DNA of 64,000 nt from Psychromonas sp. CNPT3 (lineage in GTDB: Bacteria; Pseudomonadota; Gammaproteobacteria; Enterobacterales; Psychromonadaceae), in contig NC_020802.1 in NCBI RefSeq assembly GCF_000153405.2, forward strand, positions 2,747,883 to 2,811,882, read 5' to 3'. The notes beneath the pieces were generated by a model that saw nothing but the letters and a program-made list of their open reading frames with translations, had not been told where the DNA came from and made no database searches. Below, in pieces: positions 19,214-28,268 of the stretch. The position numbers and the translations under genes are program-made. Each line of letters begins with the position of its first letter. Position 1 is the stretch's first letter.

Positions 19214-20274
19214 TTTATAACTCTTTTTAGTTCTCTTACCTTTGTAACAAATTTAATTTTTATTGAGTGATTAACATAATACTCTAGTTTATAAACTGAA
19301 TTCATTTCATCTGTCCATTGAAATTTCCAGGGGTATCGTCCACTACCAAAATCAAGCTCATCGAAACATTCGCTTTCAATAAACCACTCAATCATTTTCC
19401 ATACACCAATGCGACCAATACTATATTTAGTATAATTTAATTGATAACCCATATTCCAAAAATTAATTGTTTTTTTATGCACGTACGCGGTTTGATAGGC
19501 AATAACTTCGCCATCTTTATTTTTTATTAAAAATGTTATGTGTTTATTTTTAGAATAAAGCTTATATAGAAACTTCTGCCTTTTTTTATCTTGATATAGA
19601 CTTCTACGACCATCTCTTGAGTCTTCTTTTTGTTGTTCAATATGAACTTTAGATATTATATCTATGCAATTATTATAAGTGACTTCAAATGTATAATTAA
19701 CATCTTTTAAAAGCCGATTATTTAAGTTTTTAACATTCTTTGATAAAAATGCCTTCTTATAACTTATCAATGAAGTAACTTCATTTTTCTTTAATACGGG
19801 AGTTTCGACTAATAGATTAAAATGTTTATTATACTCCTGGTGCTTCATTAAATATTTCGAAAATGCAGATGAGATGTTTAGGTGAGTAAGCAACACTTTA
19901 TCGAACTCAGTCTTACTATCTAGAAGCTTTAAAAATAACAGATTAAAAACTTTATTTAAATTTGTATTATCAGAGATTGTAATTATATTGTGGTAATCTC
20001 CTTTTGATAAAAAACTTAATACTTTTTCTTTCAGGAAAAAATGTTGATTCTCTTTTATCATTAAAGGAAAAATTGCTATTACTTGATTAAGTTTATTGTA
20101 CAGGATCAAAATAAATAATTTAGTTTCGGATTTACTTTCAAAGCAAGTCCACCAATGATAGTTATAATCAAATGTATCGTAATATGTTAAAGTATTACTT
20201 TGCTCAACTAAGTCATTCCAGATGTTTTTTAACTTATAGAACTCTTCTGTCGTCCGAATTATTTCAACTTTCAT
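19195..20274 (-). CDS. GNAT/FemAB-like (BioF2-like, CelD-type) acyltransferase
   Basis: A 359-residue two-lobed GNAT-like protein. The N-terminus EIIRTTEEFYKLKNIWNDL and YYDTFDYNYHWW is typical of CelD/BioF2-like proteins in exopolysaccharide clusters. The C-terminal lobe contains GEVIAYQTAYVHKKTINFW and ELDFGSGRYPWKFQW, matching the conserved FGxGxxPYKxxW end motif. Likely an acyl transfer to a sugar; the donor and acceptor are unknown. It overlaps wzx by 19 bp and the upstream glycosyltransferase by 11 bp, so it sits in a tight operon. Confidence 0.75.
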   Translation of the reverse strand: MKVEIIRTTEEFYKLKNIWNDLVEQSNTLTYYDTFDYNYHWWTCFESKSETKLFILILYNKLNQVIAIFPLMIKENQHFFLKEKVLSFLSKGDYHNIITISDNTNLNKVFNLLFLKLLDSKTEFDKVLLTHLNISSAFSKYLMKHQEYNKHFNLLVETPVLKKNEVTSLISYKKAFLSKNVKNLNNRLLKDVNYTFEVTYNNCIDIISKVHIEQQKEDSRDGRRSLYQDKKRQKFLYKLYSKNKHITFLIKNKDGEVIAYQTAYVHKKTINFWNMGYQLNYTKYSIGRIGVWKMIEWFIESECFDELDFGSGRYPWKFQWTDEMNSVYKLEYYVNHSIKIKFVTKVRELKRVIKCFLIY

Positions 20275-21349
20275 TTAGGCTTTTACTCACTTCTTTATAA
20301 ACACAATATAACTCATCAAAATAATCTTTAACTTTAATGTTGATCACTTTTAATTTTTCTTCTTGATAAGAATCCAAAAGAAACATAACTTTCTCTATCA
20401 AATCATTCTGATCCCTGCTTTTAAAAAGAAGAGTTCCTCCTGGTCTCGCAACTATATTACTGGTAATCGTTGGCACTCCATAAAACAAAGCTTCTCGAAT
20501 TGAAACTGCGTCTCCATCGGTATTTGTTGGTCTTATAAATAAATCGCTTTTTTTAAGAATTGGATAAAACTCTGTATTTTCAACTTCATATAACATGATA
20601 TTATTTTCTAAACTTAACTCTAAAATTCTATTTTTCAATGTTTGATAAAGTATTTTTTCTTGGCTTTGCTGTACCTCTTTTGAAAGCACACAAAATAACA
20701 GTTTAACGTCTCTTTTTTTTTCTTTTAAACTTGCCATCAATTCAATAAGCATATCTAAACCATATAGGTCTTCGTTCTCATGAATTCGAATAGCACCATT
20801 GGCTGAGATCAAAAAACTAGCGTTTTCCATAAACTTAGTTACATTTTCAGGGATATTTTGAATTTCATTTTTACTTTCAATTGGATTAATGGATGCCGGA
20901 ATATGTACAACATTTTCTTTTTTAACACCTAATTTAATTAGCTTTATAACCATTTTATGGTTTACACAAACAATCTTATTTATTTTTTTTAAGCTCCACA
21001 ATAAAGTGTGCTTTTGAAGAAACGTAGCGGTATTTAATTGTTCATTCAAGCTCTCGCCATGAATGGTTAAAATCACTTTTTTTCCTAGTAGACAATAGAC
21101 CCCTAGTAACATTCTTATTTTTAGACTTGTTAAATGAAAATGTAAAATATCAGTGTCTAAAAATGGGATTTTAAAAATTGTATGTTTAAAATTTTCTATA
21201 ACTATATTTTTTGCCTCTTTTTCTTTATTTCCATTAGTATAAATTAAAACCTCATCCCCCTTTTTTTCTAAAAGTAGCTTTACTCTTTTTATATGGATTG
21301 AAATACCTCCAATAGGAGGGGGGAATGAGCCAAAAAGTGTTATTTTCAT
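20264..21349 (-). CDS. family 4 glycosyltransferase
   Basis: A 361-residue GT-B enzyme. It opens MKITLFGSFPPPIGGISIHI, the common GT4 start with a GGI donor loop. VNHKMVIKLIKLGVKKENVV and ILKKSDLFIRPTNTDGDAVSI then EALFYGVPTITSN give the C-terminal nucleotide-sugar site (the acidic residue is D/E in DGDAVSIREAL). The ATG at 21349 is chosen over an upstream in-frame start because the N-terminal strand begins there and AGGGA precedes it by 7 nt. It overlaps the following gene by 11 bp. Sugar unknown. Confidence 0.87.
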   Translation of the reverse strand: MKITLFGSFPPPIGGISIHIKRVKLLLEKKGDEVLIYTNGNKEKEAKNIVIENFKHTIFKIPFLDTDILHFHLTSLKIRMLLGVYCLLGKKVILTIHGESLNEQLNTATFLQKHTLLWSLKKINKIVCVNHKMVIKLIKLGVKKENVVHIPASINPIESKNEIQNIPENVTKFMENASFLISANGAIRIHENEDLYGLDMLIELMASLKEKKRDVKLLFCVLSKEVQQSQEKILYQTLKNRILELSLENNIMLYEVENTEFYPILKKSDLFIRPTNTDGDAVSIREALFYGVPTITSNIVARPGGTLLFKSRDQNDLIEKVMFLLDSYQEEKLKVINIKVKDYFDELYCVYKEVSKSLNES

Positions 21350-21359
21350 GTTACATCCC

Positions 21360-22682
21360 TTATTTCTGATTTTTAACATTTTGGACTAAAAACCGTTGTT
21401 TTCCAGCCATTGTCCTTTCTATAATAAAGCAATACTCTATTTCAAGATTTAAATGCCGACCTAATTTTTCAGATAAACTCGTTTTTATTAGATGAAAATC
21501 TTTGTCATTAAAATCGTCACCTTTGACTAGCTTTAAGGTAACGACACCAATTTCATTCTGGATAAACTGATAATTACAAACATTTTTAAAAATATCAGAA
21601 TGCATATTTAAGGCTGTTATTGAAATTTTATTGCCCCTACTTGTGAACAACATCTCTTGTGTCCATCGTCCTTTTATATCTTCTAAAACCCCATTTTCAT
21701 AGTCTAAATAAGAGGAATAATCTGCAGTTTTGTAACGAATAAATGGCATAATGACACTACCATATCCTGTCACTACAATTTCTCCCATTTTCCCATTTTC
21801 TTTGATTACCTCATTATTGTCATCTATGAGCTCTATGTAGCCATATTTTTTTAAAATGTGGTAATGGTGATCATTATTTTTATTTATGGCCATTCCACAT
21901 AGCTCTGAGTGCCCATAAAAAGTAAAAATTTTGCATTTTAATACTTTTTCAATAAAACCCCGTTGTCCTTTATATAGATTTTCAGAGCTTAATAAAAGAG
22001 ACTTTAACTTATAATTAAGCTTGAAACCATATGTAAGCATAGATTCAGATAAAATCAAAAGAGCTGATGGGTACCCGTGAATAAACTCGGGTTTGTACTT
22101 ATTCATTACATCTATCATTTTTTTTATATTGCTATTAGTCATTAAGTACGTATTGAAAACAATGTTTTTATTAAACCGATCGACATAATAAAGTTCATCG
22201 CCGAGAACCTGATTTCTAAAAATAGCCTTCCATGACTTTTTGTAATTGTAACCAACAGAACTCCAAATATAATCAATAAAAGCTAGTTCTCTCGCTGCAC
22301 TTTTTTTATGATGATAAAATCTCATTTGTACACCACTTGTACCGCCTGTTGTTACAATCCGAAAGTCTTTCTTTTGAAACTTTGTTGACTTAAATTGTTC
22401 AAGGTTACTCATAACACTTGTCTTATCAATTAATGAAATCTCCTTTATTTCCTCTACATTTGAAAATTTATAAGGATCGAAACAAGCTGCATCAAAACTG
22501 TTTTTATAATAGATCGTTGTTTCATAAGCATGAATTAAAAGATTTTTCATTGCATCCAGTTCATTAAACTCAGCATTTTCAGTTAACTCTCTTTTTACCT
22601 TAAAGTATTCCTTACCGTATATAATGAAACGAGAAAGATCTCTTGGGAGGTGGCTGAGTATTTTTTTTATTAGCTTTTTCAT
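21360..22682 (-). CDS. CapK/PaaK-like adenylate-forming ligase
   Basis: A 440-residue member of the phenylacetate-CoA-ligase-like branch of AMP-binding enzymes. The phosphate loop IVTTGGTSGVQMRFYHH is at about residues 108-124, a FYGHSELCG motif at about 255-263 and RYKTADYSSY at about 318. Such genes (CapK) recur in capsule and O-antigen loci next to lyase-like genes, and may activate or transfer an acyl or amino-acid group to a sugar; the reaction is not established. It lies 10 bp before the downstream glycosyltransferase and after the lyase-like gene. Confidence 0.8.
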   Translation of the reverse strand: MKKLIKKILSHLPRDLSRFIIYGKEYFKVKRELTENAEFNELDAMKNLLIHAYETTIYYKNSFDAACFDPYKFSNVEEIKEISLIDKTSVMSNLEQFKSTKFQKKDFRIVTTGGTSGVQMRFYHHKKSAARELAFIDYIWSSVGYNYKKSWKAIFRNQVLGDELYYVDRFNKNIVFNTYLMTNSNIKKMIDVMNKYKPEFIHGYPSALLILSESMLTYGFKLNYKLKSLLLSSENLYKGQRGFIEKVLKCKIFTFYGHSELCGMAINKNNDHHYHILKKYGYIELIDDNNEVIKENGKMGEIVVTGYGSVIMPFIRYKTADYSSYLDYENGVLEDIKGRWTQEMLFTSRGNKISITALNMHSDIFKNVCNYQFIQNEIGVVTLKLVKGDDFNDKDFHLIKTSLSEKLGRHLNLEIEYCFIIERTMAGKQRFLVQNVKNQK

Positions 22683-22766
22683 TGGTTCTCGATTTTAGAA
22701 ACTTTAATTAAAGTGATTTTCAATACCTCTAAACCTCATTATTCTATGTGATTTATTTTATGATTT

Positions 22767-24704
22767 TTAGCTTAGGTATTGAAAAGAAAAGCTAATCTTG
22801 TTCCTATTCTTGATATTGATTTCTATTTTTTTAGTCTTTAAAGGCCTTCCATAGCTCAGAGAAATAAGATCTTCTTTTATCACTATATAACTGCCGTTTA
22901 ACAAGTGAACTTGAAGTTCCACAAAATTTTTCCTAAGAAAAACGATGCGTTCAGATATAAAATACAACTCAACATCGGGGCATAATACGAAGTTTATAAT
23001 TCCTACTCCTCCTTTAATTTCATCCTGAAGAACAAAAACACCTTCCTTTATATTTATTTTCCGATTATGGATAACCCCATTTTTCTTGTAAAATCCATAA
23101 TGTTCACCTTCAAACTCTGTTTCATTGAACTTTAAACATTTAGCAAAGCTTTGTTCTTTCATTTGAAAAAGAGATTTTTCATCAAAATCATTTTGCTCAT
23201 CACCATCAATACTTACCGTATTGTGCATTTTAGTGCTTCTAAATTTATTTCTCGATTTATAATCTGCAGTATAAACATCGACACCCGGATCAATAAAAAA
23301 ATCTTCCCCTAAAATATTTAATTCAATCGCCAATTGATCATTGTGGCTATGCCCCCCTTTGCCCCTTAATGATAAAGCGCCACATCTTATTGCGCAATAT
23401 ATCGCTTTATTTTTTAAAAAATAAAGCCCTCCATCCGGATAAGAAATTGATTTCCCATTTGTTAGTGTTCTGTCTTGGTCGTAATTAACCAATCCAGAGA
23501 TCCAAAGGCACTCTTCTTTATAGGCGGAGCCATACTGACTAAAATCTTTTCGCTTAAAATATAGACCAGCAAGGCCAAGCGTGTTGTTAAGTGCATTTTT
23601 TTTCCAGCCATAATAATCAGATATGATCAATAAGCGACCATCATCGACATCACCAATAAGGGGAGATGTTCCATTGGTTTTGGTTATATTCATAAGGAAC
23701 TCATGCATTAACTCTAATCGCATTCTAAAGCTTTCAGTAAAATTGATTTTGTTTTTTTCAGTTAATAACATTGCAAAGAAAAAAAGTTCAGTTACTAATC
23801 GATGATAAGATGTAGATGTTTCATAATTACTTCCATCTATATGGTTTTGAATAAACATCTCTTTTTCTAGCTCTTTCATGCTAAAACAGAGCCATTTTTC
23901 ATGCTCTTTATTTTCTTTAAAAGCACAAAAATATAATCCTAGATAAATAAGTCCAACTAAATTTGAAAGGTAGTGATTATTCTTTAACTTCTCTCCATTT
24001 TCTAGATTTCTAAAAATAAATTGTCCGTGTTGGTATAAGCTTTGATTGAATTTATCTTTAAATTTTTTGTCTTGATTAATCGGTTCTTCAAAATGGAAAT
24101 AAGCATGGATCCAATTCACAGCTCGAATCCCAACATCCATAGCACAAGTCCAATTAACGCTGAAGCAATAGGGATTTGAATCGATCCAGTCAGAAGTTTG
24201 AAATTTCATTTCTGTGAAGTATTTAGCATCTCCGGTTATCCAATATGCTTTTCCTAAACAAAAAAAATGCTGAAATCGAGATACTTCCCATGGGATCTTT
24301 ACATCTGCAGAATTATTTAAATCCACAAGTACAATATCTTTATAAAAGATATTTTCCCAAACAAAGTTACTTTTAAAATCTTTGTTCCATGGTATCTTTT
24401 TACTTAGTGTTACTAAATTAGACCCAAGCAAATAAAACTGATGCATTAAAACAGCATCTGCACTTTTTATTACTTCTTTTTGAATTTGAGGGTTTTCATC
24501 ATAAAAGTTTTTTACTTTTTCTTTTGATTCTGAACCATAAAAAAATGTTAATAAAGGAGAAAAATTCTTCAATGAAATTTTAAAGCCATATTTTAATAAA
24601 AAGTACTTTAAGATATACATCTGCATTTTTTGCTTAAACCTGTTAAACACTTTAAAAAGAATGGTTAATAACGAATACTCTTTAAAGATCTCCTTAATCC
24701 TCAT
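22767..24704 (-). CDS. heparinase II/III-family (alginate-lyase-like) protein
   Basis: A 645-residue protein. The N-terminal half is an alpha/alpha toroid (WTCAMDVGIRAVNWIHAYF, then KNNHYLSNLVGLIYLG). The C-terminal half is a beta-sandwich with the family motif GKGGHSHNDQLAIELNILG (about 455-475), followed by FRSTKMHNTVSIDG. There is no obvious signal peptide, so it may act in the cytosol or be associated with the membrane through its hydrophobic N-terminus. Family members cleave uronic-acid polymers by beta-elimination, which suits a locus making ManNAcA and GlcA precursors. ATG at 24704 overlaps the wecC stop (TAATG); a TTG at 24713 is the alternative. Confidence 0.85.
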   Translation of the reverse strand: MRIKEIFKEYSLLTILFKVFNRFKQKMQMYILKYFLLKYGFKISLKNFSPLLTFFYGSESKEKVKNFYDENPQIQKEVIKSADAVLMHQFYLLGSNLVTLSKKIPWNKDFKSNFVWENIFYKDIVLVDLNNSADVKIPWEVSRFQHFFCLGKAYWITGDAKYFTEMKFQTSDWIDSNPYCFSVNWTCAMDVGIRAVNWIHAYFHFEEPINQDKKFKDKFNQSLYQHGQFIFRNLENGEKLKNNHYLSNLVGLIYLGLYFCAFKENKEHEKWLCFSMKELEKEMFIQNHIDGSNYETSTSYHRLVTELFFFAMLLTEKNKINFTESFRMRLELMHEFLMNITKTNGTSPLIGDVDDGRLLIISDYYGWKKNALNNTLGLAGLYFKRKDFSQYGSAYKEECLWISGLVNYDQDRTLTNGKSISYPDGGLYFLKNKAIYCAIRCGALSLRGKGGHSHNDQLAIELNILGEDFFIDPGVDVYTADYKSRNKFRSTKMHNTVSIDGDEQNDFDEKSLFQMKEQSFAKCLKFNETEFEGEHYGFYKKNGVIHNRKINIKEGVFVLQDEIKGGVGIINFVLCPDVELYFISERIVFLRKNFVELQVHLLNGSYIVIKEDLISLSYGRPLKTKKIEINIKNRNKISFSFQYLS

Positions 24705-25981
24705 TATTTCCAAATACCCTTTGTATCAACGATGAATGCAAAGTTAACTGCTTTATCAGCTTTAATGAATTCCTTATGATCAACCAACAGAACGGCAATA
24801 TCTGTTTTATCTTCTGATCCTATAAAACTAATCAGCTTAGAATTTTTACTCATTTCCTCCGAAAGCTCATGAATATTAGGCTCAACAAAATTAACAACTG
24901 AGGCATGCATTTTTGCAATTTTTTGGGCAATAGCTAATGAAGGGCTTTCACGAAGATCGTCTATGTTGGGTTTAAATGCCAAACCAAAACAAGTAATTCG
25001 TACATCTTTTGTTGTTTTATCTGGATTCGCTTGCAAAAAGTCTGCTATCGCTAATTTAACTTTATTAATGACCCACTCAGGCTTTGCATCATTCACTTTA
25101 CGTGCAGTATGTATCAATTGAGCTTCTTGTGGCGTTTTTGAAATAATAAACCAAGGATCAACTGCAATGCAATGCCCCCCAACACCCGGACCTGGCTGAA
25201 GAATATTAATTCTAGGGTGGCGATTAGCCAATGCTATCAACTCCCATACATCGATGTCTAATTTGTCACAGATAACAGATAATTCATTTGCGAATGCAAT
25301 TTGCACATCACGGCAACTATTTTCAGTCAATTTTGCCATTTCGGCGGTACGCGCATTCGTAATAACGCAATCACCTTTTACAAATGTTTTATAAAGTTCA
25401 ACACTACGCTCGGAACAGCGTTTTGATAGCCCGCCAATAACGCGATCATTTTCAACTAACTCTCGAACAACCTGCCCTGGTAATACACGCTCAGGACAAT
25501 GAGCTATATTTACATCTGCATTTTCGCCTGCTGTTTGAGGAAAACTCAAATCAGGACGAGCTTCAGCCAACCAAGCCGACATCTGTTCTGTAGCGCCAAC
25601 GGGTGAAGTTGATTCTAAAATCACTAAATCACCCTTTTTAAGTACTGAAGCAATTGCTTTAGTGGCAGATTCAATATAACGAAGATCAGGCTCTGGTATA
25701 TCACCTTTTTTACAAGCTTTAAATGGTGTAGGTACCGCTATTAAAAAAGCATCGGCAATCTCTGGCTTTGTGACTGCTTTTAAATACCCTTTTGCAACCG
25801 CCTCTTGAACGAGAAGATCTAAATCAGGTTCAACTATGTGTACTTTTCCTTTATTAATCGTCTCGACAACATGGGCGCTCACATCTACACCAATAACCTT
25901 AACTTTATACGATGCAAACATAGCAGCAGTTGGCAAGCCTATGTAGCCAAGACCAATAACAGAAATAGTTTTAAAAGACAT
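24704..25981 (-). CDS. wecC: UDP-N-acetyl-D-mannosamine dehydrogenase
   Basis: Oxidises UDP-ManNAc to UDP-ManNAcA with two NAD+. Length 425 residues against about 420 for E. coli WecC. The Rossmann motif GLGYIG is at 10-15, ESTSPVGATE at about 123-132, K217 and N221 in MAKLTENSCRD, and catalytic C271 in PGVGGHCIAVDPWF. It is the second gene of the locus, 10 bp after wecB, and its stop overlaps the next start. A related Ugd-type dehydrogenase, for UDP-glucose, lies at the far end of the operon. UDP-GlcNAc-type dehydrogenases are a less likely alternative, given wecB next door. Confidence 0.93.
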   Translation of the reverse strand: MSFKTISVIGLGYIGLPTAAMFASYKVKVIGVDVSAHVVETINKGKVHIVEPDLDLLVQEAVAKGYLKAVTKPEIADAFLIAVPTPFKACKKGDIPEPDLRYIESATKAIASVLKKGDLVILESTSPVGATEQMSAWLAEARPDLSFPQTAGENADVNIAHCPERVLPGQVVRELVENDRVIGGLSKRCSERSVELYKTFVKGDCVITNARTAEMAKLTENSCRDVQIAFANELSVICDKLDIDVWELIALANRHPRINILQPGPGVGGHCIAVDPWFIISKTPQEAQLIHTARKVNDAKPEWVINKVKLAIADFLQANPDKTTKDVRITCFGLAFKPNIDDLRESPSLAIAQKIAKMHASVVNFVEPNIHELSEEMSKNSKLISFIGSEDKTDIAVLLVDHKEFIKADKAVNFAFIVDTKGIWK

Positions 25982-25991
25982 AATTTAACCT

Positions 25992-27110
25992 TTACTTTTT
26001 ATCTAAAATATTAAGAATACGTTCACATGCATTACCATCGCCATAAGGGTTATGTGCATAACTCATTTTTTTGTAAATTTTTTCATTTACTAATAATTCA
26101 TTTAAGCTAGATACAATAGTATCTACATCTGTACCGACTAGTTTTACAGTCCCAGCTTTCACTGCTTCGGGGCGCTCTGTTGTATCTCTCATAACTAGAA
26201 CAGGTTTTCCTAATGAAGGGGCTTCTTCTTGAATGCCTCCCGAATCTGTTAATATAATATGAGAACGATCCATTAGATAAATAAAAGACAAATATTGCTG
26301 AGGCTCTATTAAGAATATATTATCTATATTATTCAAAATACGATTAACCGGCTCGCGTACATTCGGGTTTAAATGCATTGGATATAATATTTGAATATCT
26401 GGATGTGTTTTCGCGGTCTTAGCTAGCGCCTCACATATACGTTCAAAGCCACCACCAAAACTTTCTCGTCTATGGCCTGTCACTAAAATTAATTTTTTTG
26501 CTTTATCTAAAAAAGAGAATTTTTCTGATAATTTAAGATTTAATGCGGGATCAGTGTCAATTTTATTTTTAATCATTAATAACGCATCTATAACCGTATT
26601 CCCGGTTACATTTATATTATTTTTTGAATGATTTTCTTTAAGTAAGTTTTCTTTTGATACCTCTGTAGGTGCAAAATGATACTTTGCCAATGAGGCTGTC
26701 AATCTACGATTACCTTCTTCCGGCCAAGGAGAATAAAGGTTACCAGTGCGAAGACCGGCTTCCACGTGACCAACCGGTATTTGTTCATAATAAGCTGCCA
26801 AACTTGTAGCAAATGTCGTAGCCGTATCGCCATGTACAAGTACAACATCAGGCTTAAAATCCTCAAGTACAGGCTTTATTTCTTGTAAAATTCTCGCTGT
26901 AATATCATTTAATGTCTGACCTTTTTTCATCAGATTTAAATCATAATCGGGACTAATGTCAAAAAGTTCTAATACCTGATCTAGCATTTCACGATGCTGC
27001 GCTGTAACACAAACTTTAGCCTCAAAACGAGGGTCTTCCGCTAATGCAGCCACTAACGGCGCCATTTTTATAGCTTCTGGACGAGTACCAAAGACAGTCA
27101 ATACTTTCAT
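25992..27110 (-). CDS. wecB: UDP-N-acetylglucosamine 2-epimerase (non-hydrolysing)
   Basis: Interconverts UDP-GlcNAc and UDP-ManNAc, feeding WecC. The 372-residue length matches E. coli WecB (376). Motifs include [12 protein letters not shown] (8-19), [20 protein letters not shown] (about 134-143), [19 protein letters not shown] (about 211-221) and [21 protein letters not shown] with the UDP-binding region near 290. As the first gene of the 18.5-kb minus-strand locus it is preceded by a good extended -10 promoter at 27163-27171. Confidence 0.95.
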   Translation of the reverse strand: MKVLTVFGTRPEAIKMAPLVAALAEDPRFEAKVCVTAQHREMLDQVLELFDISPDYDLNLMKKGQTLNDITARILQEIKPVLEDFKPDVVLVHGDTATTFATSLAAYYEQIPVGHVEAGLRTGNLYSPWPEEGNRRLTASLAKYHFAPTEVSKENLLKENHSKNNINVTGNTVIDALLMIKNKIDTDPALNLKLSEKFSFLDKAKKLILVTGHRRESFGGGFERICEALAKTAKTHPDIQILYPMHLNPNVREPVNRILNNIDNIFLIEPQQYLSFIYLMDRSHIILTDSGGIQEEAPSLGKPVLVMRDTTERPEAVKAGTVKLVGTDVDTIVSSLNELLVNEKIYKKMSYAHNPYGDGNACERILNILDKK

Positions 27111-27162
27111 CTTATTCTCTTTTTAAAAGTAACTCTTATATGAACAAAAAAACCAGCACGCT

Positions 27163-27171
27163 ATTATAGCA
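27163..27171 (-). promoter_or_regulatory. extended -10 promoter of the polysaccharide operon
   Basis: Minus strand reads TGCTATAAT, a perfect extended -10. The -35 position is poor (GTGGAA); a TTGACA nearby is too close (9 nt) to pair with it. The predicted transcript starts about 45 bp upstream of the wecB ATG. Confidence 0.6.
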
Positions 27172-27383
27172 TTTTTTTGTCAAGCTTCCACTCTCCTACT
27201 CGATAACTTATTGCCAGCAAAGTATTTTTTTTATTAACTATTTTCTTTATGTTTTAATTGTGGTAAGCACTTGTTTCTGCTTTAAAATGTCATTATGCTC
27301 TTTAAGGCTATATTTAGCTAAATTTCATATTGTACTTTGATAACAATATTTTTACATATAGTCCCCAATAAAGGCATACTCCT

Positions 27384-28241
27384 ATGTTTCGTTTGTATTA
27401 CTTTCAAAATTTACGCATTGCACAGGCTTTTTCTGACCACTTAAATACGCTCGATATTGATAATAAAATTGAAAGCGATGAGTTTAATTATGTGCTTATT
27501 CTTTTAAAAAGTGATCAACAAGAGCAAGCTCAACATGAGCTAGATGCATTTCTTGAAAACCCCAACGCTGATAAGTACCTATCAGCGAGTTGGAGTACAG
27601 GTAGCACTAAACAAGTCCGTAATAGTGCCTACGATACCCACGAGAACTTACTTAATAACTTTATTGCACATGCAGGGATATTAACGCACAGCGTGCTGGG
27701 ACTTTGCGTCTTCGTTTTTATCTTAATGAATATTGGCTTTTCTGAGTCGACCTTTAGAGCACTGGCCTTCTTTGTAAATCAACCTTTTGATCTTTCACAA
27801 AGTTGGCGTTTTATTAGTCCAGCTTTCTTGCACTTTAGCTTATTACATATTGTGTTCAATTTATTGTGGTGGTGGCAACTCGCAGGTGTTATCGAAAAGC
27901 AGCAAGGCTCCGCACGTTTACTCATTCTTTTTGTTTTTTCAGCCATAGCGTCAAATTTAGCGCAGTATTTTTTAGTGAGCCCTTACTTTGGAGGCTTAAG
28001 TGGTGTGGTTTATACTTTGGTGGGTTATTGCTGGCTTAGTGGACGATTAGATAAAAGTAGTTTAGTCAATTTACCACAATCTTATTTTCTGTTTTTACTG
28101 TTTTGGTTGGCGTTAGGGTTTGTTGATATTCTACCGGTAAATGTTGCCAACTATGCGCATCTTGTGGGCTTATTAGCGGGGCTAATAATGGCAATACTCT
28201 GCCATTATTTATTTCACAAAAAAAAAGAAAGTAAGCAATAA
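27384..28241 (+). CDS. glpG: rhomboid intramembrane serine protease GlpG
   Basis: A 285-residue inner-membrane protease (E. coli GlpG 276). A cytosolic N-terminal domain (about 1-70) precedes six membrane helices. The catalytic dyad is visible: S206 in YFGGLSGVVY and H259 in VANYAHLVG. The conserved helix HFSLLHIVFNLLWWWQL (about 150-166) carries the oxyanion-hole H and N. It cleaves within or near the membrane segments of substrate proteins. Here it stands alone, not with glpE or glpR, and converges on ffh. Confidence 0.94.
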   Translation: MFRLYYFQNLRIAQAFSDHLNTLDIDNKIESDEFNYVLILLKSDQQEQAQHELDAFLENPNADKYLSASWSTGSTKQVRNSAYDTHENLLNNFIAHAGILTHSVLGLCVFVFILMNIGFSESTFRALAFFVNQPFDLSQSWRFISPAFLHFSLLHIVFNLLWWWQLAGVIEKQQGSARLLILFVFSAIASNLAQYFLVSPYFGGLSGVVYTLVGYCWLSGRLDKSSLVNLPQSYFLFLLFWLALGFVDILPVNVANYAHLVGLLAGLIMAILCHYLFHKKKESKQ

Positions 28242-28254
28242 CTTACTTTCTTCA
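28221..28254. terminator. bidirectional terminator between glpG and ffh
   Basis: Arms GAAAGTAAG and CTTACTTTC around CAATAA, with an A8 run on the left and TTC-ATTT on the right. The glpG stop codon lies inside the loop, and ffh ends 15 bp to the right. Confidence 0.75.
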
Positions 28255-28268
28255 TTTAACTCTAACGT

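Noticed and set aside
27111-27383. JUMPstart/ops element upstream of the polysaccharide operon
   Set aside because: TAGCGTGC near the promoter partly resembles ops, but the GGCGGTAG core is absent.
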